A stretch of 22,740 bases of DNA, taken from Verrucomicrobiaceae bacterium UBA7681 (GTDB lineage Bacteria > Verrucomicrobiota > Verrucomicrobiia > Verrucomicrobiales > Verrucomicrobiaceae). Below the pieces are notes generated by a model. The model ran no database searches, was not told the DNA's origin, and saw nothing but the letters and a program-made list of their open reading frames with translations. Within the stretch, counting starts at the first letter, position 1; each line of letters begins with the position of its first letter. Location of the stretch: assembly GCA_002482965.1 (NCBI GenBank), contig DLGZ01000005.1, positions 1 through 22,740 on the forward strand, in the 5' to 3' direction. The position numbers and the translations under genes are program-made. This document shows, piece by piece, positions 1-7,636 of this stretch.

Positions 1-258
1 GAGCAGCATGGAGATGCAGGCTGCGGCGGCGATCCAGCGTGGTGAGGATGTGAGCCAGCGTGTAGGTTTTGCAGCAGGCTGAGCGGGTGTCCAGTCTGCG
101 GCCAGCGCTGCGAGGGCGGAGTCCACGTTGAGCAGTTCGGCAAATTCACGGCGTGCTGCGGCATCGGCGAGCAGCAGGGTATTGAGCTGCTGCATCTGCA
201 GTGGGGAGATGGAGCCGTCGAGATAGTCGGACATGAGCTCTGTGAGGTCGGCTTTCAT
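1..258 (-). CDS. anti-sigma factor-like / FecR-type membrane protein (partial, C-terminus outside window)
   Basis: The first 86 residues of a gene that runs off the left edge. The reading frame is open from ATG at 258-256 to base 1. It begins MKADLTELMSDYLDGSISP, followed by a helical segment with ARREFAELLNVDSALAAL, then a basic stretch and the start of a hydrophobic segment (WIAAAACISMLL) that is probably a membrane anchor. This N-terminal pattern is typical of the anti-sigma-like proteins, often with FecR or LamG domains, encoded after ECF sigma factors in Planctomycetes and Verrucomicrobia. The start overlaps the sigma-factor stop as ATGA, so the two are translationally coupled. It also carries the only strong Shine-Dalgarno sequence I found here (AGGAGGTG, five bases before ATG). 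Expected role: holds the sigma factor at the membrane and releases it on a signal. The distal domain that would identify the signal is not visible. Confidence 0.75.
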   Translation of the reverse strand, partial: MKADLTELMSDYLDGSISPLQMQQLNTLLLADAAARREFAELLNVDSALAALAADWTPAQPAAKPTRWLTSSPRWIAAAACISMLL

Positions 259-788
259 GATGCCACCTCCTGAGTCAGAGCGCGGCGGATGCAGTCGAGC
301 AGCCGCTTGCGCATGCGGTGCAGCCATTGGTAGAAGCCGGGGACGGTGCGGCCGCTGCCTTGTGCTACGACTTGGATGCTTGAGTCGGGCTGATAGGCCT
401 GCATGAGGAGTCCGCGCTGGTCCTCGGGCACTTTTTGCATGCAGAGTTCCAGGGCTTCGCGCTGGCGTTCTAGGAGGGGCTCGATGGCGGTGGTTTCTTC
501 GGCGATCTTGGTGATGACTTCTTCGTCGAGCACCAGGCGGTCGCGACCATGGTCGCGCAGCCAGGCCAGGACTTCGTAGCGAGCGACGCCGAAGGCCCAG
601 GGTTTGAAGTCTGCGCCTTCGCGCAGGGTGTCGAATTTTTCCCAGAGAACGACGCTGATCTCCTGCATCACGTCATCGGCATCCGCACGTGCTGGCACCA
701 ACCGCCGCACGTGGGCGCGGATGGCGGGCTCATGCGCGGTGAAGCTGCGCAGGAAGCGGTGATGGCGTTCGTTTTCGGTCGGAGACAT
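255..788 (-). CDS. ECF RNA polymerase sigma factor, Rhodopirellula/Verrucomicrobium family
   Basis: A 177-residue sigma-70-like factor with only regions 2 and 4. Region 2 (about residues 10-85) shows the helix pattern ADADDVMQEISVVLWEKFDT and the promoter-melting segment FKPWAFGVARYEVLAWLRD. Region 4 (about 110-172) is a helix-turn-helix ending in WLHRMRKRLLDCIRRAL. Length and motifs match the small ECF family described from Rhodopirellula and Verrucomicrobium (TIGR02989 type), which is known from these phyla. It directs RNA polymerase to a specific regulon and is normally held inactive by the partner encoded immediately downstream, here sharing the ATGA overlap at 255-258. The ATG at 788 is the only sensible start. 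The 228-base upstream spacer contains no obvious ECF-type autoregulatory promoter that I could recognise. Confidence 0.9.
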   Translation of the reverse strand: MSPTENERHHRFLRSFTAHEPAIRAHVRRLVPARADADDVMQEISVVLWEKFDTLREGADFKPWAFGVARYEVLAWLRDHGRDRLVLDEEVITKIAEETTAIEPLLERQREALELCMQKVPEDQRGLLMQAYQPDSSIQVVAQGSGRTVPGFYQWLHRMRKRLLDCIRRALTQEVAS

Positions 789-1016
789 GAGGTGGCATGT
801 TTGTATCTCCGCGAGATGGAGGGTTTTTACGGATGAATGCAGCTTTTGTTTGTGTGCCTCCCCAAATGGAAGTGACGATGCATGCCGGTATGCTTGAAAA
901 ATGCGGGGCGTGTTCGAGTGGCGGAGCTCCCAGAGCCGGTTAAAAACCAGCGCTCCCAGTACGGACTCCCGAGTCGCGCGCAGTGATGCTCGGCAGCATA
1001 GCTGGGCGTTGCAGGC
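789..1016. other. intergenic spacer between sigma factor and glycosyltransferase
   Basis: No gene is supported in these 228 bases. Both flanking genes are on the minus strand, so the spacer holds the leader of the sigma-factor gene and the 3' region of the glycosyltransferase. Small structures are visible: a 14-base imperfect palindrome at 880-893 (GCATGCCGGTATGC), a GGTT-AAA-AACC dyad at 938-948, two copies of GCTCCCAG at 926 and 952, and a short ATGCT-CGGC-AGCAT hairpin at 986-999. None has a T-run making it a convincing terminator. Confidence 0.5.
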
Positions 1017-2291
1017 TCAATCGGTGTTTGTCAGCAGAGTGGAGCAGAGGCGGAGGAGTTTGTTGCCGCTGTGTTCCCAGAGGAATTCGTGGTTGATGCG
1101 GGTGAAGGCGTTTTCGGCGATGGTTCTGCGCAGGGCGCTGTCATCCAGCAGGCGGAGAATGGCGGCGCTGAGGGAGGTGGCGTCGTCGGCGAGGAGGATC
1201 TCGTGCTGGTCGCGGAGGTAGAGGCCTTCAGCACCGATGGTGGTGCTGACCACGGGGACGCCGGCGGACATGGACTCGAGGATTTTGTGCCGCACGCCGC
1301 TGCCAGCTCGCAGAGGGACGACCTGGAGGGTGCACTCGCGGAGCAGGGGGAGTACGGCGGGCACGGTGCCGGTGATTTCGATGCCGGGGTCTGAGGCTGC
1401 TAGCTGGTAAAAGGACGGGGGTGGCTTGTGCCCGATGACGCGAAAGCGAACGTCTGGGCACGTCTGCCGGATCAGTGGCAGGACTTCACGGATGAACCAG
1501 AGGGCGGCATCGGAGTTGGGTGGCCAGTTCATGGAGCCGACGAAGGCGATCCAGGGTGAGGGCTGCTGCTGCAACACGGCGGGGGGAGGCTCGCTCTGGC
1601 AGGGAAGGGTGCCGGGGAGGACGCTGCCGAGGACGTTGGGGAGCTTGTAGGTTTCGCGATAGTAGTCGGCATCGTGGCCGGAATTCGTCAGGACGCCGTC
1701 AAAGGTGAGGCAGAGCTCCGGCTCGCGCTGGCGCATGCGTCGTGCTATTTCCTGGTAGAAGATCCAAGTGAAGGGATTGCGCTGCAGGCTGGCCATGCGG
1801 CTCCAGATGTTGGCCTCGACATTGTGCTGCAGGAGGATGACGGGCACCTGACGCTCTTTTTCCCAGCCTTCGAAGTTTGGTGCGACGTGGAGTTCATCTG
1901 CGATGACGAGATCGAACTGACCACTCAGGACGCGTTCCCGAATACGCTGGCTGAACTCCCTGCTTTCAAACAGGGAATGCATGAAGGGCTTGCGCGAGGC
2001 GAAGAGATTCCAGAGGATCGGCCCGATGAACTGGAAGAAGTGACGTGGCGACCATTCGGGCAGCTGCTCGACGGTGAGGCACTCCAGCACATGGGCATAG
2101 GGCACGGTTGCGCTCTGCCCGTCCTCGCCTAACCGGCGCAGCTCCAGCGCGTGCACGTGGCAGTGCTGCCTCAGGTGCATGAGCAGGTGATAGGAGTAAA
2201 TGACACCGCCGGAGGTGAGTGGGAGGCAGCCGCCGGCACGGATCCACAGGATGCGCAGGCGTTTGCTGCCGGCGGGAGAGGGCTGACTCAT
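1017..2291 (-). CDS. glycosyltransferase family 4 (GT-B fold, group 1)
   Basis: A cytoplasmic or membrane-associated sugar transferase that moves a sugar from an activated nucleotide donor to an acceptor, probably for exopolysaccharide or cell-surface glycan. The N-terminal half is a Rossmann-like acceptor domain with LWIRAGGCLPLTSGGVIYSY and VPVILLQHNVEANIW, typical of this group. The C-terminal half is the donor domain, with IAFVGSMNWPPNSDAALWF and the family signature GSGVRHKILESMSAGVPVVS followed by GAEGL; the Glu in KILES corresponds to the conserved donor-binding acidic residue. The start is uncertain: TTG at 2300 gives 427 residues and ATG at 2291 gives 424. I prefer ATG; neither has a Shine-Dalgarno sequence. 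A sigma-70-like promoter at 2381-2409 would drive it. The acceptor and sugar cannot be deduced, and no other glycan genes lie beside it. Confidence 0.85.
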   Translation of the reverse strand: MSQPSPAGSKRLRILWIRAGGCLPLTSGGVIYSYHLLMHLRQHCHVHALELRRLGEDGQSATVPYAHVLECLTVEQLPEWSPRHFFQFIGPILWNLFASRKPFMHSLFESREFSQRIRERVLSGQFDLVIADELHVAPNFEGWEKERQVPVILLQHNVEANIWSRMASLQRNPFTWIFYQEIARRMRQREPELCLTFDGVLTNSGHDADYYRETYKLPNVLGSVLPGTLPCQSEPPPAVLQQQPSPWIAFVGSMNWPPNSDAALWFIREVLPLIRQTCPDVRFRVIGHKPPPSFYQLAASDPGIEITGTVPAVLPLLRECTLQVVPLRAGSGVRHKILESMSAGVPVVSTTIGAEGLYLRDQHEILLADDATSLSAAILRLLDDSALRRTIAENAFTRINHEFLWEHSGNKLLRLCSTLLTNTD

Positions 2292-2380
2292 GGGATTCAA
2301 TACTCAGGAGCAGGAGTTGGGTAAAGCGGGGCTTTCTGAAACGACTGAAACGGAGGTGGGTGTAATTTTTCGCTTCCAGA

Positions 2381-2409
2381 ATTATAAATAAATGCTTATT
2401 ATCAAGCAA
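2381..2409 (-). promoter_or_regulatory. predicted sigma-70 promoter of the glycosyltransferase, overlapping a small dyad
   Basis: On the minus strand there is a perfect TATAAT (2386-2381), 17 bases from TTGCTT (2409-2404, three of six matches to TTGACA). It lies in an AT-rich island inside a GC-rich window. The -35 region overlaps a TGCTT-ATTATC-AAGCA inverted repeat (2393-2408), a possible operator. On the plus strand the same island offers a weaker option for the methyltransferase (TTCCAG 2374-2379, 17 bases, TATTAT 2397-2402). This is inferred from the sequence only. Confidence 0.5.
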
Positions 2410-2446
2410 TTACGCCTACCCAGGTCTCAATCTGCCACTACCGCGC

Positions 2447-3394
2447 ATGCCGCCCCTTGTCCTCCAAGAACGCTATTCAGTTCGTAAGAACGACTTCGCG
2501 CCATTGATTGAATGTGATGATCTGCTGCGGGAACTCATGGCCCAGGGCGGGCCGATGCCGAATGACTACGCGCAGATGAACCGCACGCTGCGGCTGCTGG
2601 GAGACGCGGTGAGGGCGAAGGTGATCGCCCGTGATGACGTGCTGGCTTACGCTCAGGACGTTACAAATCGGTATTTGGAAGGGACGATGCAGGCCCGGGC
2701 GCTGGGAAAAAAATACGGGTACAGCGGTGACTTCGAAATCATTGAGGCGATCTACACGCTGCAGATTGCCCAAGAGCCGCATCTGCGACGCTGGGACCTC
2801 TACTTCCACTCGCAGGCGGCGCCGAATGCGGTGCGCAATCGCAAGGCCTACTTTCACCAGCTGCTGAATTCGCATTCTGCGGGGCATACCAAGGCACCGC
2901 TGAACGTGCTGAACGTGGCCAGTGGTCCGGCGCGGGACTTGCGGGAGTGGGTGCTGGACAATCCGGAGCGCGAGGTGTTTTTCGACTGCGTGGACGCGGA
3001 GATCCATGCGATCGAGCGGGCGAAGAAGCTGTGCGAGCCGTTTGCGAAGAGGGTGGAGTTTTACCACCGCAATGTGCTGCGCTTTCTGCCGGCCAAGGGC
3101 TACGAACTGGTGTGGTCCGCCGGGCTGTTCGACTACCTCACGGACCGCACGTTTGTCTATCTGCTGAAAGCCCTCATGGCCGTGACGAAGCGGGGCGGGG
3201 AAGTCGTGGTGGGGAATTTCTCGGACCACAACCCGAGCCGCGACTACATGGAACTGCTGGGCGACTGGGTGCTGCAGCACCGTACGCGGGATCACCTGCG
3301 CGAACTTGCGCTGGAGGCTGGTGCGGCTGCGGATTCGATTGAGGTGATGTGGGAGCCTGAGGGGGTGAATTTGTTTCTGCACATCCGGCGGTAG
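2447..3394 (+). CDS. class I SAM methyltransferase, PhcB-like (3-hydroxy fatty acid methyl ester synthase family)
   Basis: A 315-residue protein with a helical N-terminal part and a Rossmann-type methyltransferase domain. Visible features: GYSGDFEIIEAIY (residues 91-103) followed by NAVRNRKAYFHQLL; the SAM-binding motif VLNVASGPARD (154-164); an acidic residue after strand 2 (DCVDAEIHAI); and a C-terminal segment with VVGNFSDHNPSRDYMELLGDW, HRTRDHLRELA and EPEGVNLFLHI. From memory of the family, this combination matches proteins annotated as extracellular-factor 3-hydroxypalmitic acid methyl ester biosynthesis proteins, typified by Ralstonia PhcB, and the length is similar. The inferred reaction is SAM-dependent O-methylation of a fatty acid carboxylate. 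No PhcS/PhcR-like sensor genes are nearby, so a signalling role is unproven. It is divergent from the glycosyltransferase. ATG at 2447 has no Shine-Dalgarno sequence. Confidence 0.7.
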   Translation: MPPLVLQERYSVRKNDFAPLIECDDLLRELMAQGGPMPNDYAQMNRTLRLLGDAVRAKVIARDDVLAYAQDVTNRYLEGTMQARALGKKYGYSGDFEIIEAIYTLQIAQEPHLRRWDLYFHSQAAPNAVRNRKAYFHQLLNSHSAGHTKAPLNVLNVASGPARDLREWVLDNPEREVFFDCVDAEIHAIERAKKLCEPFAKRVEFYHRNVLRFLPAKGYELVWSAGLFDYLTDRTFVYLLKALMAVTKRGGEVVVGNFSDHNPSRDYMELLGDWVLQHRTRDHLRELALEAGAAADSIEVMWEPEGVNLFLHIRR

Positions 3395-3442
3395 GGGGCG
3401 GAGGTGCAAAGTCAAAAGGCTGAGTGAGAAGGGACGGGATCG

Positions 3443-4288
3443 TCAAATCACCTTGGTCTGGGAATGCTGGATGACGGGCATTTGCGGTTGTGTGTTTTCT
3501 TTCTGCCGTGGAATCGTCAGCTTCAAAAAGAGACAAAGCAGGAGATACAAGGCGCACCAAGCAATCATTCCGTTTCTGCGGCAGCGCTCCAGCCTGAAGC
3601 GTGTTTTTTCATCGTAGCGGGGGCGGGTGCCGCCGTCTTCGGTGCGTCTCATGCGGTTGACGGATGGCAAAAAGAGGCTGAGTGGGCCCAGGCATGCTGC
3701 GACCAGCAGGTAAATGATGGGCAAAAACTTGGAACAGGTCCCGTCAGGCGGGTAGGTGACGCCCCGGGAGGCAAGCCCCTTGGCGGCGGTATCGAGGACA
3801 GCCTCTTCCCAGGGTTCTTTCCAAATGGCGCGGAAGTCCAGAAGCTTCAAAAGATGCGCCGTGGGGCACTGTTCGAGATAAGAGGATGGATCTGTCCAAA
3901 TCTGAGTGGGCGCGAGCCTGAGACCCACGACAGACTGGGTGCGGGCCGCATCCTGTGGTCTGACAAACAATCGCTTTCCTGCGGACCAGCCCTCGAGAAA
4001 GCGGCGGATATGGTCCACCTGAGATTCATTGTGGACCAGTTCGAAAGGGATGCCCAGTTCATGCAATGTGACGCCGGCGATGTGCCCGTCCTCTTCGGAC
4101 TGAACTTCGCCGATGGCGATCATGCAATCCTCTTCGCCATCATCATATTCGTGCCCGGTGGTGCGTTGGTAGGACATCCAATGCGGGAATACCCGGTGGC
4201 AGGCGAATGGCAAGAGGAGAAGTGTGAGAAGCTGAGATGCGAACTGGCTAGAAAGGCACGGGGTCGGGAGACCCCGGCACCTTGGCAA
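3443..4288 (-). CDS. hypothetical membrane protein with signal-like N-terminus and two C-terminal TM segments
   Basis: I do not recognise a family. The frame encodes up to 281 residues: a hydrophobic N-terminus (SQFASQLLTLLLLPFAC) like a signal peptide or anchor, a soluble acidic domain of about 140 residues, a transmembrane segment (FLPIIYLLVAACLGPLSLFL), a basic loop, a second transmembrane segment (GMIAWCALYLLLCLFLKL) and a short polar tail. The start is unusual. The frame is open back to the antiporter stop (TAA, 4354-4352), and the only near-cognate start before the hydrophobic N-terminus is TTG at 4288; the first internal ATG (4177) would remove that segment. Codon choice (many C/G third positions) supports this strand over the equally long antisense frame. 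It probably shares a transcript with the antiporter 63 bases upstream. Confidence 0.6.
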   Translation of the reverse strand: MPRCRGLPTPCLSSQFASQLLTLLLLPFACHRVFPHWMSYQRTTGHEYDDGEEDCMIAIGEVQSEEDGHIAGVTLHELGIPFELVHNESQVDHIRRFLEGWSAGKRLFVRPQDAARTQSVVGLRLAPTQIWTDPSSYLEQCPTAHLLKLLDFRAIWKEPWEEAVLDTAAKGLASRGVTYPPDGTCSKFLPIIYLLVAACLGPLSLFLPSVNRMRRTEDGGTRPRYDEKTRFRLERCRRNGMIAWCALYLLLCLFLKLTIPRQKENTQPQMPVIQHSQTKVI

Positions 4289-4351
4289 CGGGGGCGGGGC
4301 GTGACGTGAAACCCCGTCGCCTTGAGCGGGCGGTGCGGCAACTTGTTGGAG

Positions 4352-5623
4352 TTAGATGAACCAGAAGAAGACAATGGCAACGCAGGTCGGCAGCAAGGCT
4401 CCGAGAAAGAGTCGCAGTGGGCTGACGCCTTCGTCATTGAAGGCTTTGGAACTTTGGAGGATGCCGATGCCGGCGGGATTGGGGGCATTGGCGATGACAG
4501 TGAGGCCGCCGCCTGTGACGGCACCGGCGACGAGGGCGTATTGGAGCTTGGGGGGGATGCCTTCGACCAAGGAACCCAGATAGGTCAGAGCGGCATTGTC
4601 GGTCAGGGCGGTCAGGCCGGTGGCGCCAAAGAACATGCTGGAGCCATCGAGTCCGGCGATGAGGGGCTGCAGCCACCAGGATTGCAGCGAGCCGAGCGTG
4701 ACCAGACCGGCGAGGAAGTAGCCGACGAGCAGGCCTTCGCGCAGGCGCAGATCGTCCTGATATTCATGCGTGGCATAGACCATGCCGAGGAAGAGCATGA
4801 AAACGCCGAAGAAAACATCCGGGTGATGAGCAAATAAGACGACGAGAGCGAGGAAAATGACATGGAGCAGCGTGAGCCACGCTGGGAGAGGCTGGGAGGG
4901 CTGCTCAACCACTTCCACGCGGCTCAGCTCGGCTCTGTAAATAAAGGTGATGAGCGCGGTGGCGACGATGCAACTGGCGACGGCACGCCAGCCAAAATGG
5001 GTGAGCATGAACCAGGAGTCCCACTGCCACTTTGAGGCAACCATGAGCACGGGTGGTGCGGCAAAGTGCGTGAGAGTGCCACCAATGGAGATGTTTACAA
5101 ACAGCAGGCCGAGCGTGGCATAGGCGAGACCCGTGCCGATGCCGCAGTCAAAGTAACGACGCTTCAGGAGGATGGCAATCAGGGTCATCGCCGCAGGCTC
5201 GGTGATGAGTGAGCCAAGCAGGGTGCCGAAGGACAGGGCGGCAAAGTAATAGGCGACGTTGGCTTGAAACGGGAGCACTCGCGCGAGGCCTGAGATGCAG
5301 GTTTCCGCGAGCTGCACCACGGGACGGGTGGCCGCCACGACCATGACGACAAAGACAAACTTGGGCTCTGTGAAATTCAGCCCTTCGATGTAGGCCACCG
5401 CGTCATGGAGCGAGTGCTTCAGTGCGACGATTCCCGCGAATAACGCTCCCCCCCAGAGACCAAAGACAACTTCCGTTTCGGCCAGGAAATGCAGGAGGTT
5501 TTCCTTGATGGAGCCCTCGGGATAGCGACTGGCCAAGCGGGCGAACTGCTTGACCGCAAAGGTGTGCAGCACGGCGAGTGCAAAGAGGGAGGTCGCGAGG
5601 ATTTCGATGGGAGAGGCAGTCAT
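4352..5623 (-). CDS. putative Na+/H+ antiporter (Na_H_antiport_3 / DUF1504 family)
   Basis: A 423-residue polytopic inner-membrane protein with about ten to eleven hydrophobic segments and no soluble domain. Recognisable stretches are LITEPAAMTLIAILLKRRYFD, LLFVNISIGGTLTHFAAPPVLMVA, GLTALTDNAALTYLGSLVEG and GGGLTVIANAPNPAGIGIL. The intramembrane acidic and polar residues in LTDNAALTYLG and the mirrored small-residue motifs fit the ion-transporter superfamily that includes NhaD. The arrangement matches the putative Na+/H+ antiporter family PF07399 as I know it. The expected role is proton-driven export of Na+ at the cytoplasmic membrane; substrate has not been shown here. ATG at 5623 has no Shine-Dalgarno sequence. 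The gene is divergent from the MscS-like gene, and the next minus-strand gene follows in the same frame. Confidence 0.8.
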   Translation of the reverse strand: MTASPIEILATSLFALAVLHTFAVKQFARLASRYPEGSIKENLLHFLAETEVVFGLWGGALFAGIVALKHSLHDAVAYIEGLNFTEPKFVFVVMVVAATRPVVQLAETCISGLARVLPFQANVAYYFAALSFGTLLGSLITEPAAMTLIAILLKRRYFDCGIGTGLAYATLGLLFVNISIGGTLTHFAAPPVLMVASKWQWDSWFMLTHFGWRAVASCIVATALITFIYRAELSRVEVVEQPSQPLPAWLTLLHVIFLALVVLFAHHPDVFFGVFMLFLGMVYATHEYQDDLRLREGLLVGYFLAGLVTLGSLQSWWLQPLIAGLDGSSMFFGATGLTALTDNAALTYLGSLVEGIPPKLQYALVAGAVTGGGLTVIANAPNPAGIGILQSSKAFNDEGVSPLRLFLGALLPTCVAIVFFWFI

Positions 5624-5794
5624 GCTTTGGATGTGTCAGGCAGCGGCAGATGCGGATTTGGAAGCCAGATAGATGATGAATGAAGTAACAGGCAGAACTG
5701 GCTTTGTCGTTCGATTCTGTGGCATGAATGGGAGCTTAAAGGAAAGGTTTATGATTTGTGGTTGGGGTCGGTCCAGATAAGATGGCCTGCGACC
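5624..5794. other. divergent intergenic region between antiporter and MscS-like gene
   Basis: About 170 bases that must contain both divergent promoters. I could not identify a convincing -35/-10 pair on either strand, nor a riboswitch or terminator. The MscS-like frame opens with TTG at 5756, but the signal peptide follows the ATG codons at 5795 and 5801, so this stretch is best read as untranslated. Confidence 0.4.
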
Positions 5795-7477
5795 ATGAGG
5801 ATGACTTTTCTAAAAATGCTCACTGGCGGGTCGATGGTGGCCTTGCTTTGCCTGACATGCCTTGATCCGGTTCATGCCGTAGCGCAGGCGCAGGCTGTGC
5901 CGGCCTCTGGCAACGGACGTTCCGAGGTCGCGCTGAGCGCGCTGGCGGAGTCTTTTCGGCAGGTGGATGAGGAGCAGAAAGCGGCGCGTGAGCTGCTGAA
6001 GACGAAGCTGCCTGCGGATGAGCAGACCCGGACGGAGGAGAAGGTGGTGGCGCTGGGCACGAAGCGGGAGGCTTTGCTAAAGGATTTGGAACTGGTGGTC
6101 ACAGGGGTGGAGCCGCTGAACTTCACCGCGCCTACGGGGCAGGAGTTGAATCTGCAGCAGGAGACGCGAGATCTGCTGCTGCCCATCGTCCAGGAGCTGA
6201 AGCAGCTCACGGCTTCGCCACGGGAGGCGGAGGGGCTGCGCCGGCAACTGGCCGGTCTGCGACAGCAGCACTTGCTGGCGGAGACGGCACTGCGGAGGCT
6301 GGAGGAGCAAATCAAGCTGGTGGCCGATCCGACACTCAAGCCGCTGCTGGGGGAGTTGCTGATTCAATGGAAGAAACGGCAGAATGACGCGGACACTGAA
6401 CTGGCCGTGGCCGAGTTTAAGCTGGAGGAACTGGAAATGAAGCGTGGCGGGGTGCTGGGCTCCCTGCGGGATGTGGCAGCGGGCTTCTTCCGGCAGCGCG
6501 GGCGGAATCTGCTGCTCGCATGCGTGATCAGCCTGTTGATTTTTGGTGGCATGCGGCTGCTGTGGCAGCGGCTGAGCAAGCTGCCTGCACTGAGGCGTAA
6601 GAACCGCGCATTCGGTGTGCGCATCGCGGCGGTGGGTTATCATGGCCTGAGTGTGCTGCTGGCGGTGTTTGCGGTGCTGCTGGTATTTTATCTGGCGGGT
6701 GACTGGGTGCTGATGGGGCTGGCAGTGCTGTTTCTCATCGGCATTGCCTGGACGGGAAAGCAGACGCTGCCGGCGGTGTATGAGCAGGTGAAGCTGCTGC
6801 TGAACCTGGGCTCTGTGCGTGAGGGGGAACGGGTGATTTACAAGGGGCTGCCGTGGGAGGTGAGGACCGTGGGTGTGTTCTCAGAGCTGCGCAATCCGGC
6901 GCTGGACGGCGGGCACATCCGCCTGCCGCTGCGCGAGCTGACGGCCATGGTCTCCCGGCCGGATGAGGACGAAGTGTGGTTTCCATGCGCGGCGGATGAA
7001 TGGGTGTGCCTGAGCGATGGAACGCATGGCAAGGTGGTGACGCAGACGCCGGACTGGGTGCAACTGGTGCTGCTGGGCGGCAGCCGCCGCACCTACCCGA
7101 CACAGATGTTTCTGCAACTGTGCCCGGAAAACCTGACGAAGAGCTTCCGCGTACGCAGTGTCTTCCGCATTGACTACCGCCACCAGAGCATCAGCATCAC
7201 GGAGGTGCCGCAGAAACTCAAAGCGCACATGGAGAGGGAGCTGCGCAGCCTCATCGGTGCGGAGCATCTCAAAAACGTGGATGTGGAGCTGTCTGAAGCG
7301 GGCAGTTCTGCGCTGAACTACACGGTGCTGGCAGATTTCTCGGGCGAGGTGGCGCAGCGGTACTCCTTCATTACGCGGGCAATCCAGAGGATGTGCGTGG
7401 ATGCCTGCAATCAGAACGGCTGGAACATTCCGTTCAACCAGCTCACGCTGCACCAAGGCGCGCCGACATTGTCATGA
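5795..7477 (+). CDS. MscS-family mechanosensitive channel-like membrane protein
   Basis: About 560 residues. Order: signal peptide (MRMTFLKMLTGGSMVALLCL, cleavage near residues 28-34); a periplasmic, strongly charged coiled-coil region (about 35-235) rich in Leu, Glu and Arg; membrane segments near 236-256 and 280-320; a MscS-like pore-to-beta transition (YEQVKLLLNLGSVREGERVIYKG); a beta region with GHIRLPLREL in the place of the usual PN motif; a second beta-like unit (DEWVCLSDGTHGKVV to RRTYPTQMF); and a C-terminal alpha/beta domain ending IQRMCVDACNQNGWNIPFNQLTLH, like the MscS terminus. The expected function is release of solutes under membrane tension. The typical Gly/Ala-rich pore helix is not obvious, so gating may differ. 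Start: ATG at 5795 (or 5801) is preferred to TTG at 5756 because the signal peptide begins there. Confidence 0.7.
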   Translation: MRMTFLKMLTGGSMVALLCLTCLDPVHAVAQAQAVPASGNGRSEVALSALAESFRQVDEEQKAARELLKTKLPADEQTRTEEKVVALGTKREALLKDLELVVTGVEPLNFTAPTGQELNLQQETRDLLLPIVQELKQLTASPREAEGLRRQLAGLRQQHLLAETALRRLEEQIKLVADPTLKPLLGELLIQWKKRQNDADTELAVAEFKLEELEMKRGGVLGSLRDVAAGFFRQRGRNLLLACVISLLIFGGMRLLWQRLSKLPALRRKNRAFGVRIAAVGYHGLSVLLAVFAVLLVFYLAGDWVLMGLAVLFLIGIAWTGKQTLPAVYEQVKLLLNLGSVREGERVIYKGLPWEVRTVGVFSELRNPALDGGHIRLPLRELTAMVSRPDEDEVWFPCAADEWVCLSDGTHGKVVTQTPDWVQLVLLGGSRRTYPTQMFLQLCPENLTKSFRVRSVFRIDYRHQSISITEVPQKLKAHMERELRSLIGAEHLKNVDVELSEAGSSALNYTVLADFSGEVAQRYSFITRAIQRMCVDACNQNGWNIPFNQLTLHQGAPTLS

Positions 7478-7564
7478 AAAACGTGACACGTGCGCCGGGG
7501 TGTTCCACCGATACCATGCTGCACTGACGGGGGCTATGCCGCATTCCTCTCTGAGCTCACTCAT

Positions 7565-7636
7565 ATGAAATGTCCTCAACTCATCCAAAGATCCCGCTGC
7601 TTAGGCGCGCTCTTCCCTGATTATTCACCTGCATGA
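7565..7636 (+). CDS. possible 23-codon leader ORF coupled to the SLC13 permease
   Basis: ATG at 7565 opens a 23-residue frame (MKCPQLIQRSRCLGALFPDY then SPA) whose TGA stop overlaps the permease start as ATGA (7633-7636). The overlap is the classic geometry for translational coupling, but there is no Shine-Dalgarno sequence, and a frame of this size is not unlikely by chance. It could be a leader peptide or nothing. Confidence 0.25.
   Translation: MKCPQLIQRSRCLGALFPDYSPA

Noticed and set aside
986..999. ATGCT-CGGC-AGCAT hairpin after the glycosyltransferase
   Set aside because: Five-base stem with no T-run on either strand; not a convincing terminator.
2477..3415. 312-residue minus-strand frame opposite the PhcB-like gene
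   Set aside because: It is rich in His, Arg, Gln and Pro, typical of antisense of a high-GC gene. The plus strand has clear methyltransferase motifs.
3464..4309. 281-residue plus-strand frame opposite the hypothetical membrane protein
   Set aside because: The same length as the minus-strand frame, but it lacks coherent membrane segments, and the minus strand has better codon bias and signal and TM features.
7481..7491. ACGTG-A-CACGT inverted repeat after the MscS-like gene
   Set aside because: Only five-base arms, no T-run, not near a promoter; could easily be chance.
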